Shown here: piece after piece, positions 42,147 to 50,330 of the stretch
How positions within the stretch are numbered: position 1 is the stretch's first letter
Layout: every line of letters begins with the position of its first letter
Assembly (NCBI GenBank): GCA_963842575.1
Contig: CAWJGS010000004.1
Coordinates: 496,001-560,000 of the forward strand
DNA from: JACDER01 sp963842575
Lineage (GTDB): Bacteria > Actinomycetota > Thermoleophilia > Gaiellales > Gaiellaceae
Direction of reading: 5' to 3'
DNA: 64,000 bases
Notes under the pieces: generated by a model
Told to the model about the DNA's origin: nothing
Database searches by the model: none
What the model saw: the letters and a program-made list of their open reading frames with translations, nothing else
Position numbers and translations under genes: made by a program

Positions 42147-44503
42147 TCAGGACCAGGCGACCCTCGCCAGGTCGCCGGCGAGATCGAATGCGGCCGAGTC
42201 CGAGCGGAAGCACTGGACGCTCACGCGTAGCTCGCCCAGGAAGAGATAGTCGGCGAGCAGGCCGCCCGACGGCAGCGTGAGCGTCGTGTCCGACGTCCCT
42301 GCCGTCGTGTGGGAGATCGGGACCCAGGCGTTGTAGTACCAGTTCCAGAGGCTCACGTTCTGCGTACACGGCGTAGTCGCGTGGCCGTCGTACGTGACGG
42401 TCAGGCTGCCCACGCTGGAGGGCAGGCCGGTGAAGCTCGCCGACCACTGCGCGCTCGAGCTGAGCGCGGACACCACGTAATAGCTCCCGTCGTCCGCGGC
42501 CAGGCTGCCCACGTTCCCGGACTTGGCCGCGCCGGTCAGAACGCTCACCGACGAGGGCGTGGCGGTGTGTGGGGGCGGAGGAGGCGGGGGAGGCGGAGGC
42601 GGGGGCGGCGGAGGGGCGGCGGAGGCGGCGGAGGCGGCGGAGGCGGCGGAGGCGGAGGCGGAGGCGGGGCGGAGGCGGCGGAGGAGGCGGAGGCGGCGGA
42701 GGAGGCGGCGGCGGAGGCGGAGGCGGGAGGCGGCGCGCCGAAGGTGACCGTGACCGTGTTCGACTCCACCGACTGGCGGCCCGCGGTGTCGACCGCGCGC
42801 AGGAAGTACTGGTACCTGCCGTTGCCGACGGCGATGTCCGTGTAGTTCAGCGTCCCGACCGTGCCCTGCAGGACGCCGTCCTTGTAGATCCGGTAGCCCG
42901 CGATGGCGGTGTTGCCGGTGGACGCGTTCCAGGTCAGGTACGCGCGGAGCGGGTTGGTGAGTGCCGTGCCGGTGAGGTTTCCGGGAGCCGTCGGCGGGCT
43001 CCCCGGCGGAGGCGGAGGCGGAGGCGGTGGAGGCGGCGGCGGCGGCGGAGGCGGAGGCGGCGGAGGCGGCGGAGGCGGAGGCGGCGGAGGCGGCGGAGGC
43101 GGCGGAGGCGGCGGAGGCGGAGGCGGCGGAGGCGGCGGAGGCGGCGGAGGCGGCGGAGGCGGCGGCGGCGGAGGCGGAGGCGTGCCGCCGAACTGGACGT
43201 TCACCGTGGCGCCCGTCGGCGACACGCTCATGGTCTTGATCGAGATTCCGCTGACCGGGTCGATCACGGTCTCCCCGAGACCAAGCGCGGAATCGGCGTA
43301 TGAGAACGTCCACGGCGTGGTGTCGATCAGGTACGACTGGCTGATGACCCCCAGATCGGGGGCGACGCGCACTCCGACGCCGTTGACCTCGGGATCCGCC
43401 GGCGCGAACGTGTCGAAGATCGAGAACGACTGCCTGTACTCGAGATAGAAGTAGTACGGGAACGGTGCGGCGTTGCGCAGGACCCGGATCAGCTGGACGC
43501 CCGAGCTCGGCTGCTCCATCGGCGCGAGCGAGTAGGTGCCGGGCTGCGTGACCGTGAGCATGTTCCCCGGGGCGAACCATTCGAGCTGCCCCTTGTGGAA
43601 GTTGTTCATGTGGTTCGTCTGGCCGATGCCCATCACGTCGTAGGGGTCGCCGTACTCGCTGGCGCCGCAGAGGTTGTTCACCGACAAGGCGACGCGCTGG
43701 CCGGCGGGGTTGCGGCAGTCGAGCGAGCTCGCGTGGTGGACGCCCAGGTTGTGCCCGTACTCGTGGGAGATGACGCGCAGCTGAATCGTCCCGTTCACCC
43801 ACGAGACGGTTCCCGGCACGTAGGCGAGGCCGGCCCAGCCGCACGGAGCGCCCGGCCCGATCACGTACTGGTACTGGGTGTACTGGCTGAGATTGACGCC
43901 GGCGGCCCGCGCCATGGCATTGGCCATCGTCGTGAAGCCGTTCGGGTCACAGCTCTCGTTCGTGGTCGGGAGCGTGTACCAGCCGAGCACGTCTCCGGTG
44001 ATCGTGGTCTTCCCGAACGACTGCTCGTGGTAGTAGGCGGCCATCGAGTCCGGCGAGGTGAAGTACTTCGCGCGGACGAAATCGGTCGTCCAGGGCTGAC
44101 TCCTGTCGTTCTGGAAGTTGAGGAGGAAGACCGCCAGCCTCTGCGTCCCCAGGGCCTCCCTCGCTTCGACCTTCCGATGGGAGGCCAGGACGCGGACGCC
44201 GCCCGCAGGAACGTGCACCATCCCGCCCTTCTTCGCACGCGTGCCGTGCACGATCACCCGAGAGCCGCCGAGATACGTCGGGCCCTGCCCCCAGAAGGAG
44301 AGCTTCACGGGGCCTTTCTTCGTCTTCAGCGTGTACCAGTACTCGGCCAGGTCCTTGCGGAAGACGTCCGCGTGCTTGACGAGAACCGTTCCCTGCAGGG
44401 TCACTCGCTGGGTCTTCGCCGCGGCCGGCCCCGCCCAGGCGATCGCGCCACAGGCCGTGGCGAATGCAAGGACGAGCAAGCGCAGGCGGTGAGAAATCGT
44501 CAA
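42147..44503 (-). CDS. secreted M11 (gametolysin)-like metalloprotease, polyproline spacers, one frameshift
   Basis: TTG 44503, with AGGTGGGGG upstream, starts TISHRLRLLVLAFATACGAI, a signal peptide. The catalytic domain (about 130-440) carries HEYGHNLGVHH (near residue 242), the HExxHxxGxxH zinc motif, and DVMGIGQTNHMN. A spacer of about 60 Pro follows, then an FN3-like domain (PTAPGNLTGTALTNPLRAYL), a Pro/Ala/Ser spacer with a frame change, and a C-domain (VGSLTVTYDGHATTPCTQNV, SVQCFRSDSAAFDLAGDLAR). Its stop lies one base from the convergent kinase stop. It is probably exported and surface-bound. Confidence 0.8.
42571..42733. repeat. GGAGGC-type microsatellite, site of a frame change
   Basis: A G-rich tract built from GGAGGC and GGCGGA units codes Pro-rich spacer sequence on the minus strand. 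The reading frame of the protease changes within it: the C-terminal domain is in a different frame from the FN3 domain. Slippage, biologically or in sequencing, is the likely cause. Confidence 0.75.
43004..43182. repeat. GGAGGC-type microsatellite encoding polyproline
   Basis: About 179 bases of GGCGGA/GGAGGC repeats code an almost pure Pro run on the minus strand between the protease domain and the FN3 domain. The frame is maintained through it. Confidence 0.8.
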
Positions 44504-44577
44504 AACAGACCCCCACCTCGTTCTAACAACGCGGAGGGAATCCTCCAACGGGACTAAACCGTCCGCCGCGGTCGGGC

Positions 44578-44859
44578 CTAGAGGTCCTTTGGCTCCTGCA
44601 TCTCCTCGATCGACGCCTTCGCTTGCTCGTGCACCTCGCGCCTGCGCTCGCCGACTCCCGGCTCGGCCTGGTCGACCGGCACCTCCCCCGCCTCGAACTC
44701 GTCTCGTTCCTGCGTGATCGCGCGCGATTCGTCCAGCTTTTGGCGCAATTCCGACGCGGGATCGGGCTCCGCAGGCGGCTTCCTTCGGCGCAACTTGCGG
44801 TAGAGAGCACCGCCCGCAACGGCGATCCCACCGCCGATCAGGAGCTTCCGGCGTCGCAT
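44578..44859 (-). CDS. small membrane-anchored charged protein
   Basis: ATG 44859 (MRRRKLLIGGGIAVAGGALY) gives an N-terminal basic tail plus a weak membrane segment, followed by a charged helical region (SELRQKLDESRAITQERDEF) and an acidic end (EQAKASIEEMQEPKDL). Length is 93 residues. No family is recognised. It is divergent from rpsF. Confidence 0.5.
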   Translation of the reverse strand: MRRRKLLIGGGIAVAGGALYRKLRRRKPPAEPDPASELRQKLDESRAITQERDEFEAGEVPVDQAEPGVGERRREVHEQAKASIEEMQEPKDL

Positions 44860-44968
44860 GAAGCCGATGCTACTATGGCCCGACTTCCTGCTCTGCCTGT
44901 TCGCCGTGCCACCCGAGCGGCGACGACCCGGCGGAGCCGACCAGACCGAAGGGAGCTGATCGGGAACC

Positions 44969-45409
44969 GTGACCGAGTACGAAATCCTGCTGCTGCTCGA
45001 CCCGGACGCGTCCGAGGACCGGCAGAACGAGATCGTCACGCGCATCCGCGAGACCGTCGAGCGCGGCGAAGGCGGCTGGGACCGTCACGATGTCTGGGGC
45101 CGGCGCAAGCTCGCCTACGAGATCGACCACAAGCCGGAGGGCTTCTACCACCTGCTTCTGTTCTCGAGCGCGCCGGAGGTGCTGGACGAGATCACGCGCA
45201 TCCTGCGTATCACCGACGGCGTCCTACGGCACATGGCCGTGCGCCGTCCGAAGAGCAGCGCGGCGGCACCACAGGCGCAGGCCGAGCCCGAGGCAGCCGC
45301 TCCCGAGGAGCAGGAGAGCGCGGCGCAGCCGGAGGCCCCGCCCGAGGTGCAGAGCAGCGCCCCGGCGGAGCCCGAGCCGGAGCCCGAAGTCGTCCAGGAA
45401 GCCGGCTAG
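44969..45409 (+). CDS. rpsF: 30S ribosomal protein S6
   Basis: GTG 44969 starts TEYEILLLLDPDASEDRQNE. The S6 fold spans residues 1-95 with GGWDRHDVWGRRKLAYEIDH and FYHLLLFSSAPEVLDEITRI. An additional tail of about 50 residues (98-146) is acidic and Pro/Ala/Glu-rich (PEAAAPEEQESAAQPEAPPE). S6 pairs with S18 in the small subunit, and the latter is encoded two genes downstream. S6 tails are known but this one is long; compare the L9 tail in the same operon. Confidence 0.92.
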   Translation: MTEYEILLLLDPDASEDRQNEIVTRIRETVERGEGGWDRHDVWGRRKLAYEIDHKPEGFYHLLLFSSAPEVLDEITRILRITDGVLRHMAVRRPKSSAAAPQAQAEPEAAAPEEQESAAQPEAPPEVQSSAPAEPEPEPEVVQEAG

Positions 45410-45416
45410 CATTGCA

Positions 45417-45430
45417 CGAACACACGTTCT
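45417..45430 (+). promoter_or_regulatory. LexA-box-like site upstream of ssb
   Basis: CGAACACACGTTCT matches the Gram-positive SOS consensus CGAACRNRYGTTYC at all defined positions but the last. It lies 15 bases before ATG 45446 and just after the rpsF stop. The flank TTGCACGAACA is shared with the site before dnaB. Confidence 0.55.
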
Positions 45431-45445
45431 AGGAAGGGAGCACCC

Positions 45446-45883
45446 ATGGCAGCCAACATCAACCGCGTCGTCCTCGTCGGCAATCTGACGCGCGACCCCG
45501 AGCTGCGGCACACGCCGAGCGGAACCGCGGTTTGCAGCCTGCGCATCGCGGTGAACACGCGCCGCAAGGACTCGGCCACCGGCGAGTGGGGCGAGAAGCC
45601 GAACTACTTCGACATCACGGTCTGGGGGAACCAGGGCGAGAACTGCGCGCAGTACCTCTCCAAGGGCCGCCCCGTGGCCGTCGACGGGCGCCTCGAGTGG
45701 CGTGAGTGGGAGGCGCAGGACGGCACCAAGCGCCAGGCAGTCGAGATCGTGGCCGACTCCGTCCAGTTCCTGGGCGGCCGAGGCGAGACGGGCGGCGACG
45801 AGCCGCAGTTCGTGCCCGCGGGCGCGGCCTCCGACAAGAGCGACTTCGGCAGCGGTCCCGCCGACGACGACATCCCGTTCTGA
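45446..45883 (+). CDS. ssb: single-stranded DNA-binding protein
   Basis: Residues 1-105 form the OB fold: NRVVLVGNLTRDPELRHTPS, SLRIAVNTRRKDS, GEKPNYFDITVWGNQGENCA and SKGRPVAVDGRLEWREWEAQ. The short linker leads to the acidic tip DDDIPF, which binds partner replication and repair proteins. Length is 145 residues. AAGGGAG precedes the start. The stop overlaps rpsR (TGATG). It coats ssDNA during replication and repair. Confidence 0.94.
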   Translation: MAANINRVVLVGNLTRDPELRHTPSGTAVCSLRIAVNTRRKDSATGEWGEKPNYFDITVWGNQGENCAQYLSKGRPVAVDGRLEWREWEAQDGTKRQAVEIVADSVQFLGGRGETGGDEPQFVPAGAASDKSDFGSGPADDDIPF

Positions 45884-46158
45884 TGGCCGAGAAGCGAGGA
45901 GAACAGCGGCAGCAGCGAGGGAGGCGCGGAAGCCAGGCGAGAGAGTTCGCCGGCCGGCGCCGGAACTGCTTCTTCTGCCGTGAGGGCGTCGAGGAAGTGG
46001 ACTACAAGAACTACAACCAGCTCCGCCGCTACCTCTCCGAGAAGGGAAAGATCCGCTCGCGCAGGACCACCGGCGCCTGCCGCCGGCATCAGCGTCAGGT
46101 CGCGGTCGCGATCAAGCGGGCGCGCGAGATGGCTCTCCTGCCCTACGTCTCTGGATAG
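45883..46158 (+). CDS. rpsR: 30S ribosomal protein S18
   Basis: The 91-residue protein has a basic N-tail and the S18 core: NCFFCREGVEEVDYKNYNQL, RRYLSEKGKIRSRRTTGACR, RHQRQVAVAIKRAREMALLP. The Cys pair CFFC plus the later CRRH suggests a zinc-binding (C+) S18 form. It overlaps ssb by one base and stops directly before rplI. Confidence 0.93.
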   Translation: MAEKRGEQRQQRGRRGSQAREFAGRRRNCFFCREGVEEVDYKNYNQLRRYLSEKGKIRSRRTTGACRRHQRQVAVAIKRAREMALLPYVSG

Positions 46159-46839
46159 ATGGACGTAATCCTCCTCCAGGACGTCGACAAGGTCGGCCTC
46201 AAGGGCGAGGTGGTGAACGTCGCGCGCGGGTACGCGCGTAACTACCTGCTCCCCCGGCGTCTGGCCGAGCCGGCCACGGCCGGCCGTCTGGCCGAGCTGC
46301 AGCGCCACCAGGAGCTGCGGGCGCGCCACGAAGCGCAGTCGGTCGAGCAAGCGCAGGAGACCGCGCAGACGCTCGAGGACGCCGAGCTGCGGTTCGAGAT
46401 GAAGGCAGGCCCCGCGGGGACGCTCTTCGGCTCGGTGACCGCGACGGACATCGCGGAAGAGCTCTGGAACGGCAAGCGCATCCGTGTCGACCGCCGCAAG
46501 ATCGACCTGCACGACCCGATCAAGCGGATCGGCCGGCACGAGGTCCCCGTGGAGCTCTTCACCGACGTGATCGTTCCGCTCCAGGTGCTGGTCGTTCCCG
46601 AGGGAGGCGAGCTTCCGCCCGAGCCGGAGCCCGAAACCGAGCCTGTCGCCGAGGAGGCAGCCGCACCGTCCGAGGAATCCGCTCCCGAGCCGGTAGCGGA
46701 TGAGCAGCCGGCTACCGAGGCCGAGCCGGTCGCCGAGGCCGAGCCGGTCGCCGAGGCAGAGCCGGTCGCCGAGGCAGAGCCTGTCGCCGACGCAGAGCCG
46801 GCTGCCGAGGCAGAGCCGGTCGCCGCCGAGCCCGAATAG
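46159..46839 (+). CDS. rplI: 50S ribosomal protein L9 with long acidic repeat tail
   Basis: Residues 1-150 are normal L9: MDVILLQDVDKVGLKGEVVN, ARGYARNYLLPRRLAEPATA, FGSVTATDIAEELW. Residues about 155-226 form an acidic tail with near-perfect repeats of EAEPVA. The typical protein is about 150 residues, so the tail adds roughly 75. L9 stabilises the L1 stalk region; the tail's role is unknown. It abuts rpsR with no gap. Confidence 0.92.
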   Translation: MDVILLQDVDKVGLKGEVVNVARGYARNYLLPRRLAEPATAGRLAELQRHQELRARHEAQSVEQAQETAQTLEDAELRFEMKAGPAGTLFGSVTATDIAEELWNGKRIRVDRRKIDLHDPIKRIGRHEVPVELFTDVIVPLQVLVVPEGGELPPEPEPETEPVAEEAAAPSEESAPEPVADEQPATEAEPVAEAEPVAEAEPVAEAEPVADAEPAAEAEPVAAEPE

Positions 46840-46840
46840 G

Positions 46841-46876
46841 GCTCTCCACAGCGCTCTCCACAGGTCTGTGGAGAGC
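46841..46876. repeat. direct and inverted CTCTCCACAG repeat (DnaA-box-like)
   Basis: GCTCTCCACAG occurs at 46841-46851 and 46853-46863, and its inverse CTGTGGAGAGC at 46866-46876. The last two form an 11-base inverted repeat with a two-base centre. CCACAG/CTGTGG resembles the core of the DnaA box, and CTGTGGATA (46942-46950) follows nearby. It could alternatively act as an rplI terminator. Confidence 0.5.
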
Positions 46877-46956
46877 AGGCACGAAGTTTCCGCACTTTGC
46901 GAGGTTCGCGTCGCGGACCCTGGGGACAGTCGTCCGCCCGCCTGTGGATACTTGCA

Positions 46957-46970
46957 CGAACATATGTTTC
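46957..46970 (+). promoter_or_regulatory. LexA-box-like site upstream of dnaB
   Basis: CGAACATATGTTTC fully matches CGAACRNRYGTTYC. It is 71 bases before GTG 47041, in the only gap of size between rplI and dnaB, where a dnaB promoter is expected. Confidence 0.6.
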
Positions 46971-47040
46971 CTTTGCCCTGCAAACGGCGGACGCCCAGCG
47001 TGTCGTTGACGCTCGTGCCGCAATCGAGTTGAGTGGCCGC

Positions 47041-48390
47041 GTGGCGCAGGTCGCCCCCCTCCGTGATGCCGCACCCGTCCCTCCCCAGAACCTGGAGGCA
47101 GAGGAGTCCGTCCTGGGCGCGATGATGCTCTCGCCCGGCGCGATCGGCGCCGTGAGCGAGATCCTCGACGCAGGTGACTTCTACCGCGAGAGCCACGCGA
47201 AGATCTACCGCGCGGCGCTCGAGCTGTACGGGCAGAGCGAGCCGGTCGACGCAATCACGCTCGTCGACGCTCTCGAGGAGCGGAGCCAGCTGGAGGAGGT
47301 CGGCGGGCGGCAGCGCATCCAGGAGCTCGCGTCTCTCGTCCCCGCGACGGCGAACGCGGGCCACTACGCCCGGATCGTCCACGAGCTCGCCACGCTGCGC
47401 GGGCTGATCCGCGCAGGGGGCCAGATCGCGCAGCTCGGCTGGGACCGCCCGGGTGAGACGCAGGACCTTGTCGACCGCGCCGAGCAGATCATCTTCGACC
47501 TCTCGCAGCAGCGCGTCACGACCGAGTTCAGCCACATCGAGGCGCTGCTGAAGGAGAGCTTCGAGCGGATTACCAAGCTGTACGAGGCGGGCGAGGATGT
47601 CACCGGCGTCCCCTCCGGCTTCCGCGAGCTGGACAAGATGACGTCGGGCTTCCAGGAGGGCAACCTGATCATCGTCGCGGCGCGGCCGAGCATGGGGAAG
47701 TCCGCGTTCGCGCTCGGGATCGCCGCGAACCTCGCCGTCCGGCACGAGCGCCCGGTGGCGCTCTTCACGCTGGAGATGTCGAAGGCGGAGGTCACGCAGC
47801 GGCTGATGTGCAGCGAGGCGAAGGTCGAGTCCAACCGCCTTCGCTCGGGGAAGCTCGCCGCCGACGACTGGCCGCGGCTGACCACCGCTTGCGACACGTT
47901 GATGAAGGCGCCGATCTACGTGGACGACGCCGCGTCGATCACGATGATGGAGATCCGCTCGAAGGCGCGGCGCCTGAAGTCGAAGGAGCCGAACCTCGGG
48001 CTGGTCATCGTCGACTACCTGCAGCTCATGACGTCGGGCGGGTCGGTCGAGAACCGCGTGCAGGAGGTGTCGCAGATCTCACGCTCGCTGAAGATCCTCG
48101 CGCGCGACCTCGACGTGCCGGTGCTGGCCCTTTCGCAGCTGTCGCGCGCGGTGGAGCAGCGCCATGACAAGCGGCCGATCCTCTCTGATCTACGTGAAAG
48201 TGGATCGCTGGAGCAGGACGCGGACCTCGTGATCTTCATCTACCGCGACGAGTACTACAACGACGAATCCGACCAGCAGGGCCTCGCTGAGATCCATCTG
48301 GCCAAGCACCGAAACGGTCCCACGGACTCGGTCAAGCTCTCGTGGCTCCGCCGCTACACCAAGTTCACCGACCTGGCGGCGATGCCGTGA
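47041..48390 (+). CDS. dnaB: replicative DNA helicase DnaB
   Basis: GTG 47041 is chosen because the domain begins at once (APVPPQNLEAEESVLGAMML). The N-terminal DnaG/DnaC-interaction domain covers about 10-115, the linker helix to about 175, and the RecA-type motor follows: Walker A AARPSMGKSAFALG (about 214-222), ALFTLEMSKAEV, LVIVDYLQLMTSGG (Walker B), LSQLSRAVEQRHDKRPILSD. No intein is present. Length is 449 residues. It unwinds DNA at the replication fork. The stop overlaps the next gene (GTGA). Confidence 0.94.
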   Translation: MAQVAPLRDAAPVPPQNLEAEESVLGAMMLSPGAIGAVSEILDAGDFYRESHAKIYRAALELYGQSEPVDAITLVDALEERSQLEEVGGRQRIQELASLVPATANAGHYARIVHELATLRGLIRAGGQIAQLGWDRPGETQDLVDRAEQIIFDLSQQRVTTEFSHIEALLKESFERITKLYEAGEDVTGVPSGFRELDKMTSGFQEGNLIIVAARPSMGKSAFALGIAANLAVRHERPVALFTLEMSKAEVTQRLMCSEAKVESNRLRSGKLAADDWPRLTTACDTLMKAPIYVDDAASITMMEIRSKARRLKSKEPNLGLVIVDYLQLMTSGGSVENRVQEVSQISRSLKILARDLDVPVLALSQLSRAVEQRHDKRPILSDLRESGSLEQDADLVIFIYRDEYYNDESDQQGLAEIHLAKHRNGPTDSVKLSWLRRYTKFTDLAAMP

Positions 48391-48614
48391 ACGACCGGCA
48401 GGTGATCTGGGTACGCGCCGAAGCGACCAGCTTCACCTGTCTCTGCGAGGAATGCCTCTCGTCGCCGGAGCCGCAGGTCGGAACCTATGCCTACCGCGCG
48501 GCCAAGGTCGAGGGACACCTGCGCAGCGAGGCCGACGTCGGCTTCACGCGCTGCCACCGCGGCCACCGCATCTCCGTGCGCCGCGTTGGCCGGCCTAGCC
48601 GCACTGCAGCATGA
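48387..48614 (+). CDS. small Cys/His protein, possible zinc ribbon
   Basis: GTG 48387 overlaps the dnaB stop. The 75-residue protein has two metal-like clusters, CLCEEC and CHRGH, in FTCLCEECLSSPEPQ and GFTRCHRGHRISVRR, suggestive of a zinc ribbon. It lies between dnaB and purA. The function is unknown. Confidence 0.55.
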   Translation: MNDRQVIWVRAEATSFTCLCEECLSSPEPQVGTYAYRAAKVEGHLRSEADVGFTRCHRGHRISVRRVGRPSRTAA

Positions 48615-48640
48615 CCTCCGCATAAGGCACACTGGGGCAC

Positions 48641-49936
48641 GTGCCAGCGACCGTGATCGTCGGCGCGCAGTGGGGCGACGAAGGGAAGGGGAAGATCGTC
48701 GACCTGCTGGCGCAGCACTCCGACCTCGTCTGCCGCTACAACGGCGGTCCCAACGCCGGCCACACCATCGTGGCCGACGGCGAGACCTACAAGCTCAAGC
48801 ACATCCCCTCCGGGATCATCCGCGGCAAGGAGTGCGTCATCGGCGCCGGCTGCGTGGTCGACCCGCAGGTCATGATCGATGAGCTGAACGACCTCGAGTC
48901 GCGTGGCGTCTCCACCGAGCTCGTCCGGCTCTCGGGGAACGCGCACCTGGTCATGCCGTGGCATCCGCTCATCGACCAGGCGGGTGAGCGCCGCCTGGGG
49001 AAGCTGAAGATCGGGACAACCCACCGCGGGATCGGCCCGACGTACGCGGACAAGGCGCACCGGCTCGGGATCCGCGTCCAGGACCTGCTCGACCCGAAGA
49101 TCCTCACGCAGAAGATCGAGGTCGCGCTCGCAGAGAAGAACATCTGGCTCGAGCGTGTCTACGGTATGGAGCCACTCGAGCTGGCAGGCGTGCTCGAGCG
49201 CTACGAGGGCTACGCCGAGCGGCTGCGCCCGATGATCGCCGACACGTCGCTGATAATCGACCGCGCGCTGAAGGACGGCAAGCGCGTCATCTTCGACGGG
49301 GCTCACGGCACGCTCCTCGACCTCGATCACGGCACGTATCCCTTCGTCACCTCGTCCCCCACCGTCGCGGGCGGTGCTGCCGTGGGGACGGGAATCGGAC
49401 CGACGCGCATCGACTCGGTCATCGGCGTTGCGAAGGCGTATGTGACCCGCGTCGGCGCGGGGCCGTTCCCGACGGAGATCGAAGGGCCTGACCAGGACAG
49501 GCTCCAGGAGCTCGGCGGCGAGGTCGGCACCGTCACGGGCCGGACCCGCCGCTGCGGCTGGCTCGACCTGGTCGGGCTGCGCTACGCCGTCCGCCTGAAC
49601 GGCATCACGTCGCTGGCCCTCACGAAGCTCGACGTCCTCTCCGCCTTCTCCGCGCTTCCCGTCTGCGTGCGCTACCTGCTCCCGGACGGCACCGAGACCG
49701 AGGAGTTCCCGGCGCACCAGAGCGACTTTCACCACTGCCGGCCGGTGTACGAGACGCTGCCGGGCTGGCAGGAGCCGCTGGACGGCGTTGCCAGCCTCGC
49801 CGACCTGCCCGGCGCCGCGCGCGACTACGTCGCGTTCGTCGAGGAGCAGCTCGGTGTCGAGGTCTCGCTGATCGGGACCGGTGCGGAGCGGGCACGCGTG
49901 CTGTCCGCGCGCGATGTCGAAGCAGTGGCCAGCTAG
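48641..49936 (+). CDS. purA: adenylosuccinate synthetase
   Basis: GTG 48641. The 431-residue protein has the GTP loop VIVGAQWGDEGKGKIVDLLA, NGGPNAGHTI (IMP/catalytic His), GTTHRGIGPTYADKA, the switch-like FDGAHGTLLDLDHGTYPFVT, and GRTRRCGWLDLVGLRYA. It joins IMP and Asp with GTP to form adenylosuccinate, the first AMP-specific step. Other purine genes follow within 1.5 kb. Confidence 0.95.
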   Translation: MPATVIVGAQWGDEGKGKIVDLLAQHSDLVCRYNGGPNAGHTIVADGETYKLKHIPSGIIRGKECVIGAGCVVDPQVMIDELNDLESRGVSTELVRLSGNAHLVMPWHPLIDQAGERRLGKLKIGTTHRGIGPTYADKAHRLGIRVQDLLDPKILTQKIEVALAEKNIWLERVYGMEPLELAGVLERYEGYAERLRPMIADTSLIIDRALKDGKRVIFDGAHGTLLDLDHGTYPFVTSSPTVAGGAAVGTGIGPTRIDSVIGVAKAYVTRVGAGPFPTEIEGPDQDRLQELGGEVGTVTGRTRRCGWLDLVGLRYAVRLNGITSLALTKLDVLSAFSALPVCVRYLLPDGTETEEFPAHQSDFHHCRPVYETLPGWQEPLDGVASLADLPGAARDYVAFVEEQLGVEVSLIGTGAERARVLSARDVEAVAS

Positions 49937-49941
49937 AGCCT

Positions 49942-50277
49942 CTAGGGCGACTCGCGCTCGGCGATCACGGAGTCGAAGAGCTCGCGCAGGCCGTTGATCG
50001 CGTCGGCGATGTCGCCGGGGTCGACGTCCTCGTCCCTGTCCACCCTGTCCGCCACCGCGCGCGAGGCCTGGAACTGCGCCACGACCTCGCGCTCCTCGCC
50101 CTCGCGGGCGACGGGGTCGTCGAGGTCGTAGCCGCGCTCGTGGAGCATCCGTCCGACGAGATCTGCCAGCTCGGGCAGCGCTTCGGCCGGCGAATCGCGC
50201 AGGCCGTCGTCCAGCGATGCGAGCTCGCTCTCCCACTCGTGGCGGTCCAGACCGGGGTCGGGCGTCTCCATGACCAT
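49942..50277 (-). CDS. small acidic helical protein of unknown function
   Basis: ATG 50277 (MVMETPDPGLDRHEWESELA) is one of two adjacent starts. The 111-residue protein is Glu/Asp/Arg-rich and helical (LPELADLVGRMLHERGYDLD, DIADAINGLRELFDSVIAER) without membrane segments. It is oriented opposite to purA and purD, which flank it. No family is recognised. Confidence 0.6.
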   Translation of the reverse strand: MVMETPDPGLDRHEWESELASLDDGLRDSPAEALPELADLVGRMLHERGYDLDDPVAREGEEREVVAQFQASRAVADRVDRDEDVDPGDIADAINGLRELFDSVIAERESP

Positions 50278-50317
50278 GGGGCATCTATGCGCGAAAGGAC
50301 GGCCGCTCAAACCACGT

Positions 50318-50323
50318 TAAAGT
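50318..50323 (+). promoter_or_regulatory. -10-like hexamer TAAAGT before purD
   Basis: TAAAGT lies seven bases before GTG 50331, with no Shine-Dalgarno. It marks a probable leaderless purD transcript and the start of the purDE operon. Confidence 0.4.
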
Positions 50324-50330
50324 CAGGCGC

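Noticed and set aside
43004..43182. GGAGGC tract as a CRISPR array
   Set aside because: No spacers of unique sequence; it codes a polyproline run inside a protease.
46841..47040. Chromosomal replication origin
   Set aside because: Only a few DnaA-like boxes; no dnaA, dnaN, recF, gidA or rpmH nearby.
45604..47745. Long minus-strand open frame (713 residues) opposite ssb-rpsR-rplI-dnaB
   Set aside because: It is an antisense shadow of high-GC codon bias; the plus-strand genes are unmistakable.
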